Part shown: one piece after another, positions 46,001-57,798 of the stretch
How positions within the stretch are numbered: the stretch's first letter is position 1
Layout of the letters: each line of letters begins with the position of its first letter
From: Bryoerythrophyllum caledonicum
Taxonomy: Eukaryota > Streptophyta > Bryopsida > Pottiales > Pottiaceae
DNA: 64,000 nt
Direction: 5' to 3'
NCBI GenBank assembly: GCA_963971425.1
Contig: OZ020514.1
Span: 15,009,218-15,073,217 of the forward strand
Program-made: the position numbers and the translations under genes
The notes under the pieces: model-generated
What the model was told of the DNA's origin: nothing
The model's database searches: none
The model's input: the letters and a program-made list of their open reading frames with translations, nothing else

Positions 46001-48143
46001 GTGGAGGCGTTTCGACATGCATGTCGTGGGCGTCGGTGATGATGGAAGGCCGAAGAAGCGTAAGGGGAAGTGTATATGGACACTTCTCCTATACAATTCT
46101 TTGAGTACTTGTTGCCTAAGCTCCACAGATTTATTACTCACAACTTCGTGGCGAGATGGCAGGATGTGTAGTGCTACAGAAGCATGGAGGAGCTTCCGAA
46201 GGACGTCATTCTTTCACACGTGGATTTTGCAGAGAACTACACTTTTGAGATTCAAAATGAAATACAAAGCATGCATTGGCACTCATCCCAGATCACCATA
46301 TTGGTGCACATTACGTACCGGTACGTGCGTGGCTCTGAGAGTGTTGTGAAGGAATCTCACTTCTACGTTTCTGATGATAGGACACACGACACTATATTTG
46401 TTCAACATTGCTTCCTGAAACATTGGGAGTGGCTACGCGAGCGTGGTGTCTTGATCAACAGGCACTGGGTGTGGAGTGACGGCTGCGTAGGTACTATACC
46501 TTACTGTTTACATTTATCGTACCACTTCTCTAGTTAATATACTCACCTTCATACTATCTATGCTTGTGAGGTCCTTTGCTAACCAACTGTTGTTCATACA
46601 TATCAAATTGGAAGCTATACATGTAGTATGTATAGGATGACACGTAGTGCTAAAGACGCAGATCATACTAAGCTGGTACCATTACAGTCTGTGCTTCGAT
46701 TTTAATAACACCTCCGAAGTGTTAAATTATACACATACTAAACCAAGTGTGTATATAGATAGAAAGTGAAGGTTTTGACATACAAAATTGGTATTGGTAT
46801 ATACTCATTAAAGAATATGACACAATCTTGTATATTCCTTTGCACGTATACAACAATATCAAAGTTATTTAAACACAACTCACACACTAGTAGATACTAT
46901 GTATAGGCTTTTACATAGTAGATGCACAGTTGTATATACTCTCTTAAGATTTGAGTATACTACTCTACTCCTTTCATACTCCCGTTCAATATATAAGTTT
47001 GTCCTAAACATGGCAGATGTATAATTAGATACTTCGATAAGGCTATTACATATTGCTATGCTTCTACAACAATACGTGTATGGTGTATTTACTCTTTCCA
47101 TGTGGAATGATGGTATGCAGGACAGTTCAAGGGGGCCCGCTCCATATATTTTGTCAGTAGATATCCAGGACTACCGGGCGGATGTGAAATGGAGTGGAGC
47201 TTCTTTGGACTGGGCCATGGAAAAGGAGAGTGGGATGGAGCGGGCGTTGTAGTGAAGTGAGCGTTGCAAACACAGCCCTTGGCGCAAGTTGTTGTGTTCG
47301 CAACGCCAAAGAACTCCACAACCTAAACTCCACAACCCTTGGCGCAAGCTTCACGATGCCAGGGATGCAGTGGACTTCCTTGATGAGAAGTTGGGTGGAT
47401 TGGTGGAGAGCTCAATTGTGGAAGGGAAAATTGTTTCACATCGGTTCTTTTATTACATTGTCGTATTAGCTGTGGATCGGCGACAGCCGCACCATTGTCA
47501 CACTATTTTGAGATCGAGGAAATTTCATTCCGTTCGAGCAGTGTCTGTGGCTGATCCTACATCACTGATGGTACGCGATTTGTCGTGTTACTGTTGCCAT
47601 TGCTTGGATGGCACATGTACGGCGTGCGAGAAGGTGGCACATGTGAAACCGTGGAGGGTAGTCAGGCTTTCGCCTGTGGACATGACCTTCGCGAGGGAAA
47701 TGGCGCAGCAGGGGCAACGGATTCAAGAAGAAGAAGACGCCTGGGACTACACCATAGACGAGAGTCTTGGGGACTTGGTGGATGTTGGTGACAATTTTGC
47801 CATTCATGCGGGCCAGGATAACCATGAAGGCGTGGAGTTCTACATACTACAATGCCAACGACAAAAACAGCTTGTCAGGGAGAAATTTCTGTGCATATGC
47901 GGAGGTGAGTTTGAAGTCGGTCAACACATCAGTGTAGGCACTTACTATCAAAAGTGGGGTAACAGTCCAAAGTCCTACGTATTTTTGAAAAATTCTAGAC
48001 CTGCGCATGTAGATGCAACTTTAGTTATTGCTTGTAAATTTCAAATGGTTCCGGCGTTACACAGGGTCAAAGGTGGTGACCCTGTGTACCAACTTCTTGA
48101 TGAGTCCATCAATGTTATTAGGACATCAATGGAGAGTTTGTAA
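43011..48143 (+). pseudogene. DDE-type transposase of giant transposon (Sola-like?), decayed
   Basis: Leader exons at about 43,015-43,770 are acidic and include MCHVCRSLL. The main reading starts at ATG 44,164. Intron 44,936-45,569 has GT-AG ends and kept phase (LESQ/ASLYERYT). Exon 45,570-46,490 contains a cysteine-rich middle (SCHCRCVVC, GDCPSCGGH) and the motif DFAENY with Asp at 46,222, ending SDGC with Asp at 46,478. Intron 46,491-47,120. The last exon has QFKGARS and GHGKGEWDGAG with Glu at 47,228, then LMVRDLSCYCCHCLDGTCTA, then a C-terminal BAH-like part (VGTYYQKWG). The acidic residues are candidate DDE catalytic residues. Breaks: TAA 44,314, frameshifts near 44,440, 46,070 and 47,300, TAG 46,169, TGA 47,258. 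Cut-and-paste activity is therefore lost. Confidence 0.72.
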
Positions 48144-48516
48144 GCTTTCAAAGGATTTGAGCACCTCATGGTATATAAACAAAAGGATTTATAATCTTAT
48201 GGTATATATGAAGAGGTGTGTTTTAGGAACGTCTGGTATACAGAATAAAATAATATAGAAGTTTCTCGGTCTATTGGACGGTATGTTCAAACATATTATG
48301 TTTTGGGTGTACCATCTTATGGTATGTGTTGGAGAAGTATAATGTGTATACTAATATGGTATGGATGGCAGGGTTAGTTGAATGCCCATAGTTGAACATG
48401 TGGAGGACACCTCAAATCGAATGTGTGTGATTGTGCGTTCGAATGCCACGTTTTCTGAAGTGAACATTTGTCCAATTTTACAATTGACATGAGTTCTAGT
48501 AAATATCGTAATTTCT
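48144..48516. other. Convergent intergenic region
   Basis: 373 bp between the stop codons of two convergent genes, rich in GGTATA and TATGG words. It probably holds both polyadenylation signals; no single site is clear. Confidence 0.4.
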
Positions 48517-51500
48517 CTAATGTTGACGACTCCTAGGATTACGGCATAGCCTGCTTCCACACTTGCACACAAAACTAGGAACTTGGTTTGTTGTCTCTTC
48601 AAAATCAATCCCATAGTCCCATGTGAGTTCTTCACCCGCCGCTATGTGCTGGTTAGTAAAGAATGCCACCTGCTTCGAAAGAACGATTGGATTAGTGGTT
48701 GTATTTAACTTCCATAACAAATTTTGTTGTTTTAAAAGGATAAACATCTCAATGAGTAAACATAGAGTAGTACGTGATAATAGCCCCTGAAATGCATTTC
48801 AATTATTACTGGAATCTGCAACAGGTTTACATCGTAACACCTGGGCACAAAAACAACCGAATGCAAATAAATGAAATTTACATTCGCTTGTATAGAAATA
48901 AACTTTGGACGAACATCATGCGCAATGTTAATTTCATGTTAGCCTAACCTGTGATTAAGAAACCTGGAGACATTTCCTTCATTAGTGGCATCAATTGATA
49001 GACACTCCTCATTGCGTAACCCATCCTCCAACTTCCAGTCTGCATCTAAGTTCAATTCATACTTGCCATCCGCGCCTCTACGGTTATCCAACTCGTGGCT
49101 AGATAACAACTCTTCCACAAATTCAAAGATAAAGGCACCTATCGGTAAATCTTCCAAGGTTCTAATGCCCCACTCTTTATTAGTGTCAGCCCAGAATACC
49201 TGCAACCAGATTGTCACGACATGCCCGACCTTGTATTTAGCCCTCCCTTAAATAGTATGAATATTGGGCAAAGAAGAGCAAAGGGGAGAAGAATGTCCAT
49301 AGATGAACCAAGTAACTTTTAACACACCTGGAGTTTCCTGGTGATTCCCTTTTGCACCACACGATTAGGACAATCGGAATTGCAATAACATGAAGGCCCA
49401 CATTCTTTTATGAAGGTTCACGATACGTGGCCAATACATCGGCCTCGCATACAATTAGAACAATTGTCACTATCACAGAATTCATACATATCCTCATTAA
49501 GTGGGAAAGTCTCCCTCAAGGCGTGCAAGAAATTATCACTGATTTATTAATCAAAATATAACATCGGGATGCATCATGAATAAGGAATCGATGGAAGGGG
49601 AGGCAAATATTAAATCCCTTTACCAGCTTACCATTTCAATGTAGTGCTCGTGAAGGAGGCCGTCCCTACCGTACAATGCACAGTCAGCAGCAAAATAAAC
49701 ACACTTGCATATATTGTGCCTCCCCACCCCGCATGCAGTACTGCAGTTCTTGCAACCATTCCATCGCGATGCAATCGCATCATGCTCTACACAAACAAGT
49801 CCATCAAGTGAGTTCTCTACAATGTACTGAAACTCATCCGGTCCCTGATATGGGTCTTCTTTGACAACCACGTCTATGGGGATCCGTTCAGCACCATTCG
49901 ATAAGTCGTAAGACTTTCGAAAGAGTTCAACGCCCTGCATGAGAAAGAAAATGTTGGTATTATACAACCACTCATATTTAATATCCCTTGTACTTGAAGT
50001 GTTGGTTATCAACAACAATGATACAAGACACATATGTAGGTTTTTAGGAAACAAGGTGAAAAATATACTCCTATGCCCCGTAGTACTCTAGACCAACATA
50101 TTATACGGCCATCCGATTCCCATGTCAGTTCTACAGTAACATCTTGTATAGGAAACACTCTACTAGTATAGCTCATAGTATACTATGGTATACGCATTAC
50201 GATACAATATAGTGTTGTATACTACAATTCACTATGCAGTATACTTTCCTATACTGAATATACTTCGGTCTACAAAATATACTTACAAAAACCAATGTGT
50301 ACTTCTCTATATTCCTGGAACAAAGATATGTACTGTAGAATATTGCATGTACCGCATTATACCCGAGGTCGCCGCGATATACTATTATTTGCATAACAAT
50401 AGTATGATGCACTAACCTCCAATATATTTTGACGGAGTAATGAAAATAAGGTAGTACAAATGAGTCTCGATTAATCTCAAAATGGTTGGCAGCAATATTC
50501 AGAAGGACTTGAAATGCGAGGAGAATAACAAGTCCAATATTAGCAATACCTGAGCAAAATATACAAACATCTTTTCCGGTGAATTGGTCTTCATAAGTTA
50601 TCTTTCCAGAACAGAAAATTGACACACACCCTTCTTTCCCTCATGTACATACACTAATATCACCAACGGTACAACCTCAACAAGCAAGCTACGCTAGGGA
50701 AAATGCGCACGATCTGTAGTAAGTACCAATCTCAGATTCAAAGCGTGAAGAATAAAGCTACTTTCTACAGGTTCTCTTTACCTTTGCAATCCTTGGCTCG
50801 CCACCTTCACAGGCTCCGGCATCCTCAGTATCTGGACGGTCGGCTTTCCTCCTCTTACCCGAGCTCTTTTTTACTGAACTAGCCAAAACGATGTCCTCGG
50901 TACCTCCATCATGACGAATCTTCAGCTTCTCCTTTCCTTTAGCCCTCGTCAGGGCTCTACAGTCTTTGTCAGCAACAATGTTTGCCTTCGCAACAACGCT
51001 AGCATCCGGTGCAATAATATTAGCCTCCGCCACATTGGAAGAGATCCCCTTGCCTCTGACGACCTTGTGAGCTTTTTTCGTCTTCAGCTCAGCGATCCTT
51101 TGATTACACTCCGCCCGTAATGCCGCATCTGTCATCGCAAAGTCCTCCCCATTTCGCTCATCGGATTCACCTTCACATTCATTAATCGCTGCAAGATAGG
51201 CAAATATTAAATATCGGCACCTCCGAATACCATGTACTTATGGAAAACCATAAGCATGACTCCTAACTTGTCACAAACAATAACACAGGGTAATATTCTT
51301 ATGTACATATGTAGATCCGAACTTTAGAGTGTTTAATTCTAATCATGGAAGACACCAACATTAAGTGCACTTGTCTAATCTGGCGATGTCTTATCAAGAG
51401 GCAATGACCCACGTTTACTGGAGTTTGGCACATGTCGCTCACCCTTGCTACACTTCTCTGAGGATTTGACGCCGGTGGTGGACTTTGGCGTAGGTCCCAG

Positions 51501-54500
51501 AGCCATGGTGGACTTTGGCGAAGAATCTTTGGCGTTGCTGAACTTCGGCAAAGAATCCACCGTGTTCTTTGACGGTGAAGCATGATCCACAAAGCTGGGA
51601 TTCAGATTCTCCAAAGATAGCTGCATCTTATCCAGCGCTGGTGAATCGGCTAAACGGGGCGCCTTATCCTTCCCTGCAAAGGGCTCATTCAGGCCTTGTA
51701 ATATGCTCACCTTCTTTGTGTTCTGAACTTGATCCTCCGGCGATAGTCTCTTTAGCACTTTCACTGACGCACTTGGTGATGTGGTTGCATGCAACGCTCT
51801 CCTTGGAGTTCCTGTACCATCCCCCTTTCTTGATCCAAGCACCGCTCGAGTAGGTGTGCTTAAAACAGCAGGAGTTGCCAAGTCTTCCGCATTTGGACCA
51901 TACGAAGTGACCATGCCTGCCTCTATGGACTGCTTTCGAGGACTTATGACTACACAGTCATTTTCACCCTTCCCCTTACACTGTTCAACGTACTTCCCCA
52001 ATTTATGGAAATTGTACGGCCCACCATCCATCCTACCTTTACCATGGAGGGAAGGCAACGAAACAATGGGGGCAGAAGAGACCTTTGCCGCGCTAGTCTG
52101 CCCCATGCTAGACATATCCGTAGTAGTAGACTTTGGGCTGAAGAATCTCTGCGAAGGACCTGCAAGATCAAAATCAACTAAGATTAATTGTGTTCATTCT
52201 ACTATTCTGCGCAGTGCTACATAGTATCATAATAAATGTCGTTTCCATATCAGATTGTGACACGTGAAGACGCAAAATAGTAGCCTATACAAGGTAAACC
52301 ACATAACATAGACAAACGTACTACAAAGTTGCATTTTATATAACACATCATACTAAAATCAAAGTCGGCTGTAAAGTACACATGAAAATGGCAGACATCT
52401 CAAACACTACGCACTACTACTGAGAGTCAGAGATACTATGCACATTTACATCTAAGACTCTGCAGTCCTACTCAAACACTAGAGTCACTACAAAGTATTA
52501 CAATGTACCATTAATGTAACACATCATACCACAGTACACATCGACTGTACACTGCACTTAAAAATCTCAGACATCTCAAGCACAAAGAACTACTATTGAG
52601 AGGCTATAATCAACTCATCCGAGACTCAGCAGATATACTCAAACAGTATATAAAACTATTGCTTGGACACTATGCACTACTACTCGGACATTGTGCACTA
52701 CTACTCAGACACTATGTACTACTACTCAGAAAGTATGCACTACTACTCAAACACTGTGCACAACATCTCAGAAGTATTTACTACTACTTACACATTAAAC
52801 ACAACAAGTCAGAGTATGTACAAGAACTACTACTGAGACGCGATGCACAACATCAGAGACTCTACAGTCATACTCAAATAATATATAGTTCTACTTAGAT
52901 ACCATGCACTACTACTCGGACACTATGCAGAACTACTAAGACAATGTGCACTACTACTCAGACATTGTGCACTACTACTCAGACATTGTGCACTACTACT
53001 TGGACACTATGCAGTACTACTAAGACAGTGTGCACTACTACTCAGACATTGTGCACTACTACTCAGACATTGTGCACTACTACTCAGACATTGTGCACTA
53101 CTACTCAGACATTGTGCACTACTACTCAGACATTGTGCACTACTACTCAGACATTGTGCACTACTACTCAGACATTGTGCAATACTACTCAGACACTATG
53201 TAGTACTACTCGGATAGTATGCACTGCAACTCAAACACAATGCACAACATCTTAGTAGTATTTACTACTGCTTACACATTAAGCCTCAACAACTCAGTTG
53301 TACCAAGACACTATGCACTATTACTTGGACACAATGCACAACATCTCAGACAGTAGGCACTATACTGTCACACAATATTCATTGTATTGTCACACAGCTC
53401 GCACTATATTGGTGCACATAGGTAGGACTCCTAGGGCATTTTCTCTAGTACTTAAGAGTATCCCTCAACCAAATATACGAGCACATATGACTCACACTAT
53501 GTTTTATGTACACCATAACATACTATAAATAATACATGTATCACTATCGAGAATTGTATACCTAAACACAATATTGTACTGGAACTCAGAGACACATATA
53601 CTACATAGCATGAACAACTAATTTACTCCCCACTGCACTACAAACGTGGTAAAACCACAAACTATCCTATCCATTTTGACATTTTGACAATGGCTAAAGT
53701 TTACAAATATAGACATTCTAGTATACCATAAACAATGAGGTGCACTATTAAATACAATTGTCCTAGTAGATCATAGAGAGCATAATTACGTGGAGTAGGC
53801 ACTAACCAATTTCAGGTTGTGTTGTCTTTGCGGCCATTGTCCTCGTGGATATTGCCAACGCTCTACTGGCATCAAGGTCTAGATAATGAGCCCGCTCTTG
53901 GAGCTCAACCGGCAGCTCCCCGAACCCGTGACTTGTATACCAAGAAGGATGGACCACTCCGCAGTCATTGGTAGTACACTTGAAATTATCCTTAAACCAC
54001 ATCCTCGCACACCACAGATGATACACGTGGTGGCAACTGTAGAGCAACACATCAGAATGCGAAAACGGGAGTTCACATACGGCACAAGTCTTGTACGAAA
54101 CCGTCCTATATCCATTTCCCTCAGTATCCTCTCCATACACCATGGGATGAGGAAACAGAGCAAAGCCAACCGATCCAGAATCCAGCATCTGAATTTGCAT
54201 GACAAGATTTGCTGCTTGTCTTTCTAAGATATTGCTCCTCCATACCAACCTCACAAGCAAGTCTCTCTTTATCTCGTAATCAACCTTCAGAGAACCATGC
54301 TTCGAAGATGCCTCCTTGAGCATATCACCGTAAAACACACTCTTCATACGTAGGTCCTGGACCTCAACTTCGTCCTTGCATACCTCGAGCCGCTTCTTCA
54401 AGTTGTCCCATGTGACCTCCATGGTGTCCACAAGTTGACCCTGGATAAACATGTATTGCATGCTGCCGGCCTGTTCCTCCTTGGCGCTTTCGAGCTCCCT

Positions 54501-55383
54501 CTTGGTGGCCTCGATCTCCACCGTTACTAGTTCGCTAACGTGTTGTACCTTGCACCTCTTCTGCGTTATCCAAGAAAAACTATGGGACGACTTCACATCA
54601 AAGATCGTGCGTGTGGACTCACCTTGCTCCAATTTGCCCGGAAATGGTCCTTCAAGATATCTCCCAATCTCCTCTTCGTGCACCACCTCAGCGAATGACT
54701 TGCTAGTAATGCGAGCCTGCCGGCAAGAACACACTGTTAATAACTCATGCTAAATGAACGTGAAGTACAACACTACAGCATGGCACAAAATTGGCACATT
54801 GTTTAGAAGCCCTTACCTTTGCATTTACCAACTTCACCATTTTCTTCCGCCAAGCACTGCGCTGGTTGTAGTTGGTGGTAGCACCAAACCCAGCCCAGTC
54901 AACTTGAACGCCTTTAACCACGTCCGCTACCACGGCGATAGCAAAATCCCTACCTATGAGTTTAATGGTTGGACTACATGGCTTCTGATAACACACACAG
55001 TAGTACTTCTCAATGGCCGCCCTAATCCTAGGGTCCTTTACATACTTGAAGGAATACCCGGACTTCCCTTGGCGCTTTTGACCAAACATCTCCACAAGGT
55101 CTGCCTCCGTAACGTCTTGCTTTTCTCCATGTCTATGAGGATTCAGGTCATTCGCGTTCAACCTGAATATGTCCCTGAACGCCTCGTATGTATAGGCATT
55201 GGGCGGCAGTCTTCTTAGCGCTACCCCCATCTTCAAATCTATGTCCTCCAGTGTAGCCTCCTTCTTTTCTGGTGCCTCCTCGTCGGTTTCGCTTTCTTCC
55301 CTTGCCGCGACCACTTCATATCTCCTTTGTGATACATCACTCTTGTTGGACCCCTTCAGGGCCTTCCTTTCTTGCTTCCCCAT
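48517..55383 (-). CDS. RING-like plus SUVR-type SET histone methyltransferase, nine exons
   Basis: Exons: 55,383-54,817, 54,716-53,807, 52,159-51,419, 51,188-50,782, 49,934-49,624, 49,538-49,328, 49,199-48,949, 48,840-48,774 and 48,669-48,517. All junctions are GT-AG and phases match, giving 1,206 codons. Residues 1-189 are unrecognised. A RING-like finger at 400-441 has C400, C403, C417, H419, H422, C425, C436, C441. A disordered Lys/Ser/Pro region follows. Pre-SET has cysteine groups (CKNCSTACG; CGPSCYCNSDC). SET (from 1050) has WGIRTLEDLP, NVSRFLNHRCYDVN and ELTWDYG, and post-SET is CKCGSRLC. All hallmark residues of H3K9 methyltransferases are present, so nuclear heterochromatin marking is the likely role (family knowledge). 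One in-frame TGA at 49,418-49,420 (exon 6, where Arg fits) would remove SET unless it is an error, read through or recently acquired. It lies within the giant transposon. Confidence 0.82.
52400..53450. repeat. 21-bp minisatellite in intron 2 of SET gene
   Basis: The unit CACTACTACTCAGACATTGTG (shown split as CACTACTACTCAGAC-ATTGTG) repeats almost perfectly from about 52,945 to 53,190, with degenerate copies on both sides. It creates a long plus-strand frame of TTTQTLC heptads that I regard as an artefact. It lies wholly inside the 1.65-kb intron 53,806-52,160. Confidence 0.85.
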
Positions 55384-55469
55384 AATTACTAGGGCTCTTG
55401 AACACACCTGCAAGCTTAGCTTAGAATGTGCAACATAGCAAATTCAAGAACAAATCGTGGATTGCAAAA

Positions 55470-56590
55470 TTGTAACAAATGCAAGACAAAATCATCAAAA
55501 AAAAAACAAGAAGGTGCTTTCAGGTTCTGTAATTACGAGTAGCAAACACCATGGCCCTCGGTTAACGAATACATGTGCATCCGATCCCCTATTTGTTCTA
55601 GAGTAGTGCCCGGTGTTCGTGAACACCATAGATGGTTTAAATTAGGCAATGTGACCGCGCTGTACCAGAGGTCCAGAACCACAGAGAACCTATACCTTTC
55701 AATCCTACATACATCATACGCGCATCACAACGAACGTGGAAGGTGGAGTTTGTACCCGAACTGGCTGCTGATCGTTTCCCTCTCTCCTCAATTTCTGTAG
55801 AACCTGACATGAAATAAGGAGTGCAGTAGTTAGTGAAGTCGCAAATGAATTCCACTAGTTTGTAACAAATGCACAACAAAATCATTTAAACCTAAACATT
55901 GTAGGTGTTTCTTTGATTCTGTAAATACGAGTAACAATAGCCATGGCCTTAGGTGTACAAATACATGTGCATTAAGTCCCTTATTTATTCTAGACTAGTC
56001 TATGGTGCTCATGAACTACATAGGTGGATTAAATTGGGCAGCGCTTCCGCCGTGTACCAGAACCACGCAGAATCTAAAGCTCTAAAGCCTACATCATACG
56101 CGCATGAAAACCAACTCAGAAGGTGGAATTTGTACCCGAACCAGCTACTTGATCGCATGGATGCTAACGCTGATCCTTTCCCTCTCTCCTCAGTTTGTGT
56201 AGAACTTGATATGAAACAAGCATCGCAGTAGGTAGTGAAGTAGTACAAGAACTCTACTAGTTTGTAACAAATGGGGAGAGAATCATCACAAAAAACCAAA
56301 ACAGTACGTGTTTCCACTAAGATAATCACGAGTAGCAATAGCCATGGCCCAAGGTTAAGGAATACATGTAAATGAAGTCCCTGATTTTTCCAATAGTAGT
56401 GCCCATTGTTCGTAAACACTAGAGCTGGGGCAAACTTGATAGCGCTTCCGCGTTGGAATAGAACCACGCAGAATCTAAACCTGGCAATTCTGTGACATAC
56501 GCGCATCATGATTCAATGCATACGGTGGAATCCTTACCCGAATTGAGTGCTTGATGGCAGTGTCTTCGGTAACGCTGAACGACCTCCAGG
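55470..56590 (-). promoter_or_regulatory. Three tandem ~395-bp repeats upstream of SET gene
   Basis: TGTAACAAATG anchors start at 55,471, 55,861 and 56,263 (390 and 402 bp apart). Each unit then has ATTACGAGTAGCAA-like, CCATGGCC, ATACATGTGCAT, CATACGCGCATCA and GTACCCGAAC blocks in the same order. The array begins about 90 bp upstream of the SET gene start codon, so it is likely the promoter or leader region, perhaps with repeated transcription starts (inference). Confidence 0.7.
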
Positions 56591-57368
56591 CCACCTCAGT
56601 TCACCTGCCCTGTCGCGCCTTCACAGCCACACATCAATTACGGTCAGCTGCAGCATCAGCTGACCACTAAACCGAACATGCAAGACCCTCAAGTTATCAA
56701 AAGTAGCAATGTGAGAAAACCCTAGACACCATCTACGTTGCGTACACGTAACCCCAAAAACACGACGACCAACTATGGACTTACTAGTCCATGCTTTTCC
56801 GCGCACTTGCCTCAGCGCGCTAGCTGAAATCTTCGTCGATAGTCCAATCGCAGCGTCTTCTCTGAATGACCTACGTTGCTCTTCATCGCGCTCTCTGAAA
56901 CAACATCACTATAAACGAAAGATTGCGCCTCTCAATTAGTAGGTGCCGACCGCGAGCTGCTGACCTCCGCGCTCTTCTTCGCACGGCGATGACAGCTTCA
57001 CGTTCACTAGGCGTAGTGTTTCCTTCTGGCGCACAATCCGAAGAACATGTCAACGATGCAACACATCGCCCCCAGTCCGCACGCAGCTCACACAGCGTGA
57101 ATGAGCCTTGATCGTTACTGACCCGGCGACCCCAGTTAAGCTTGAATGCAGCGCCGTCGTGGACATTAATGACCGTCCCCATGAATGCCAGCAAACAGTC
57201 CCATGAAATTAAGCTGTAGTCGTTTCCCCCTATTAACGTCCCTACAATTTCAACGGCCGAGATTAAGAGACACGTTTTAAATGAAGGGCTGAAATTCAAC
57301 GACGGTCCAACAAAGGCCCTTGTTGGAAATATACTAAACACACCATGGTCTTTGCCCAAAATGGGGTG

Positions 57369-57388
57369 GGTGTAGCTTGCTTTCACCC
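57369..57388 (-). repeat. Right TIR of giant transposon
   Basis: GGTGTAGCTTGCTTTCACCC, exact reverse complement of the left TIR. Followed by CTCA, whose CA is also the start of the hAT-like terminus CAGTGTTTTTTT. Confidence 0.85.
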
Positions 57389-57798
57389 CTCAGTGTTTTT
57401 TTAGTGATCGGCGTGTAGTGTTTCGTGTAGTGAATCAGGAGTCTGGACCTTCAACCTTGCTTGATTGGAGCGGCGGTTTAGCGAGCGTCTGCGACTCTGC
57501 AGACTGCGTGATGCACGGTGTGACAATGCAGCGGGCAACTTCGCTGGAGCCTGGCGGCATGGCAGAAATTGGACTTTGGATCTAAATGTTCGTTCAACGA
57601 GCCAACAATGAGGCGGCGCAGAGCATCAGTCTGCAAGAAATTCACAGAGGTACGTTCCCGCAGCTCGCCTTTAAATTCACAGCTGCCCTCTGTCTCTATG
57701 ATTCATTTATTTGCTTTGGGTTTAGGGTTTAGGCGTGAATTCTCAGTCCGGTGTCTAGGAGTAATTCGGTGTCTCCATTGCTTGCCGAGGTGAGAGCG

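Larger units (their letters stand above)
40557..57388. mobile_element. Giant DNA transposon carrying transposase and SET-domain genes
   Basis: The sequence GGGTGAAAGCAAGCTACACC starts at 40,557 and its exact reverse complement ends at 57,388 (20 of 20 bases). CTCA lies immediately outside both ends (40,553-40,556 and 57,389-57,392). The unit is 16,832 bp. Inside are two convergent genes, a decayed DDE transposase (plus, to 48,143) and a nine-exon RING-SET gene (minus, 55,383-48,517), 373 bp apart. A 4-bp duplication with a DDE enzyme would fit the Sola superfamily (inference). The terminal stretches 40,577-42,960 and 56,600-57,368 have no supported gene. Confidence 0.82.

Noticed and set aside
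50197-50625. Minus-strand 142-residue open frame as an extra exon of the SET gene
   Set aside because: Neither phase nor splice borders fit, while exon 4 joins exon 5 in frame without it. The region is an intron rich in TATAC words.
52944-53255. Plus-strand open frame of TTTQTLC heptads as a repeat protein
   Set aside because: It is the translation of a 21-bp minisatellite inside an intron of the minus-strand SET gene. It has no conserved neighbours and the flanking copies degenerate.
56883-57386. Minus-strand 167-residue open frame at the right end of the giant transposon
   Set aside because: It includes the TIR itself, has no recognised motif and no transcript logic. It is treated as chance.
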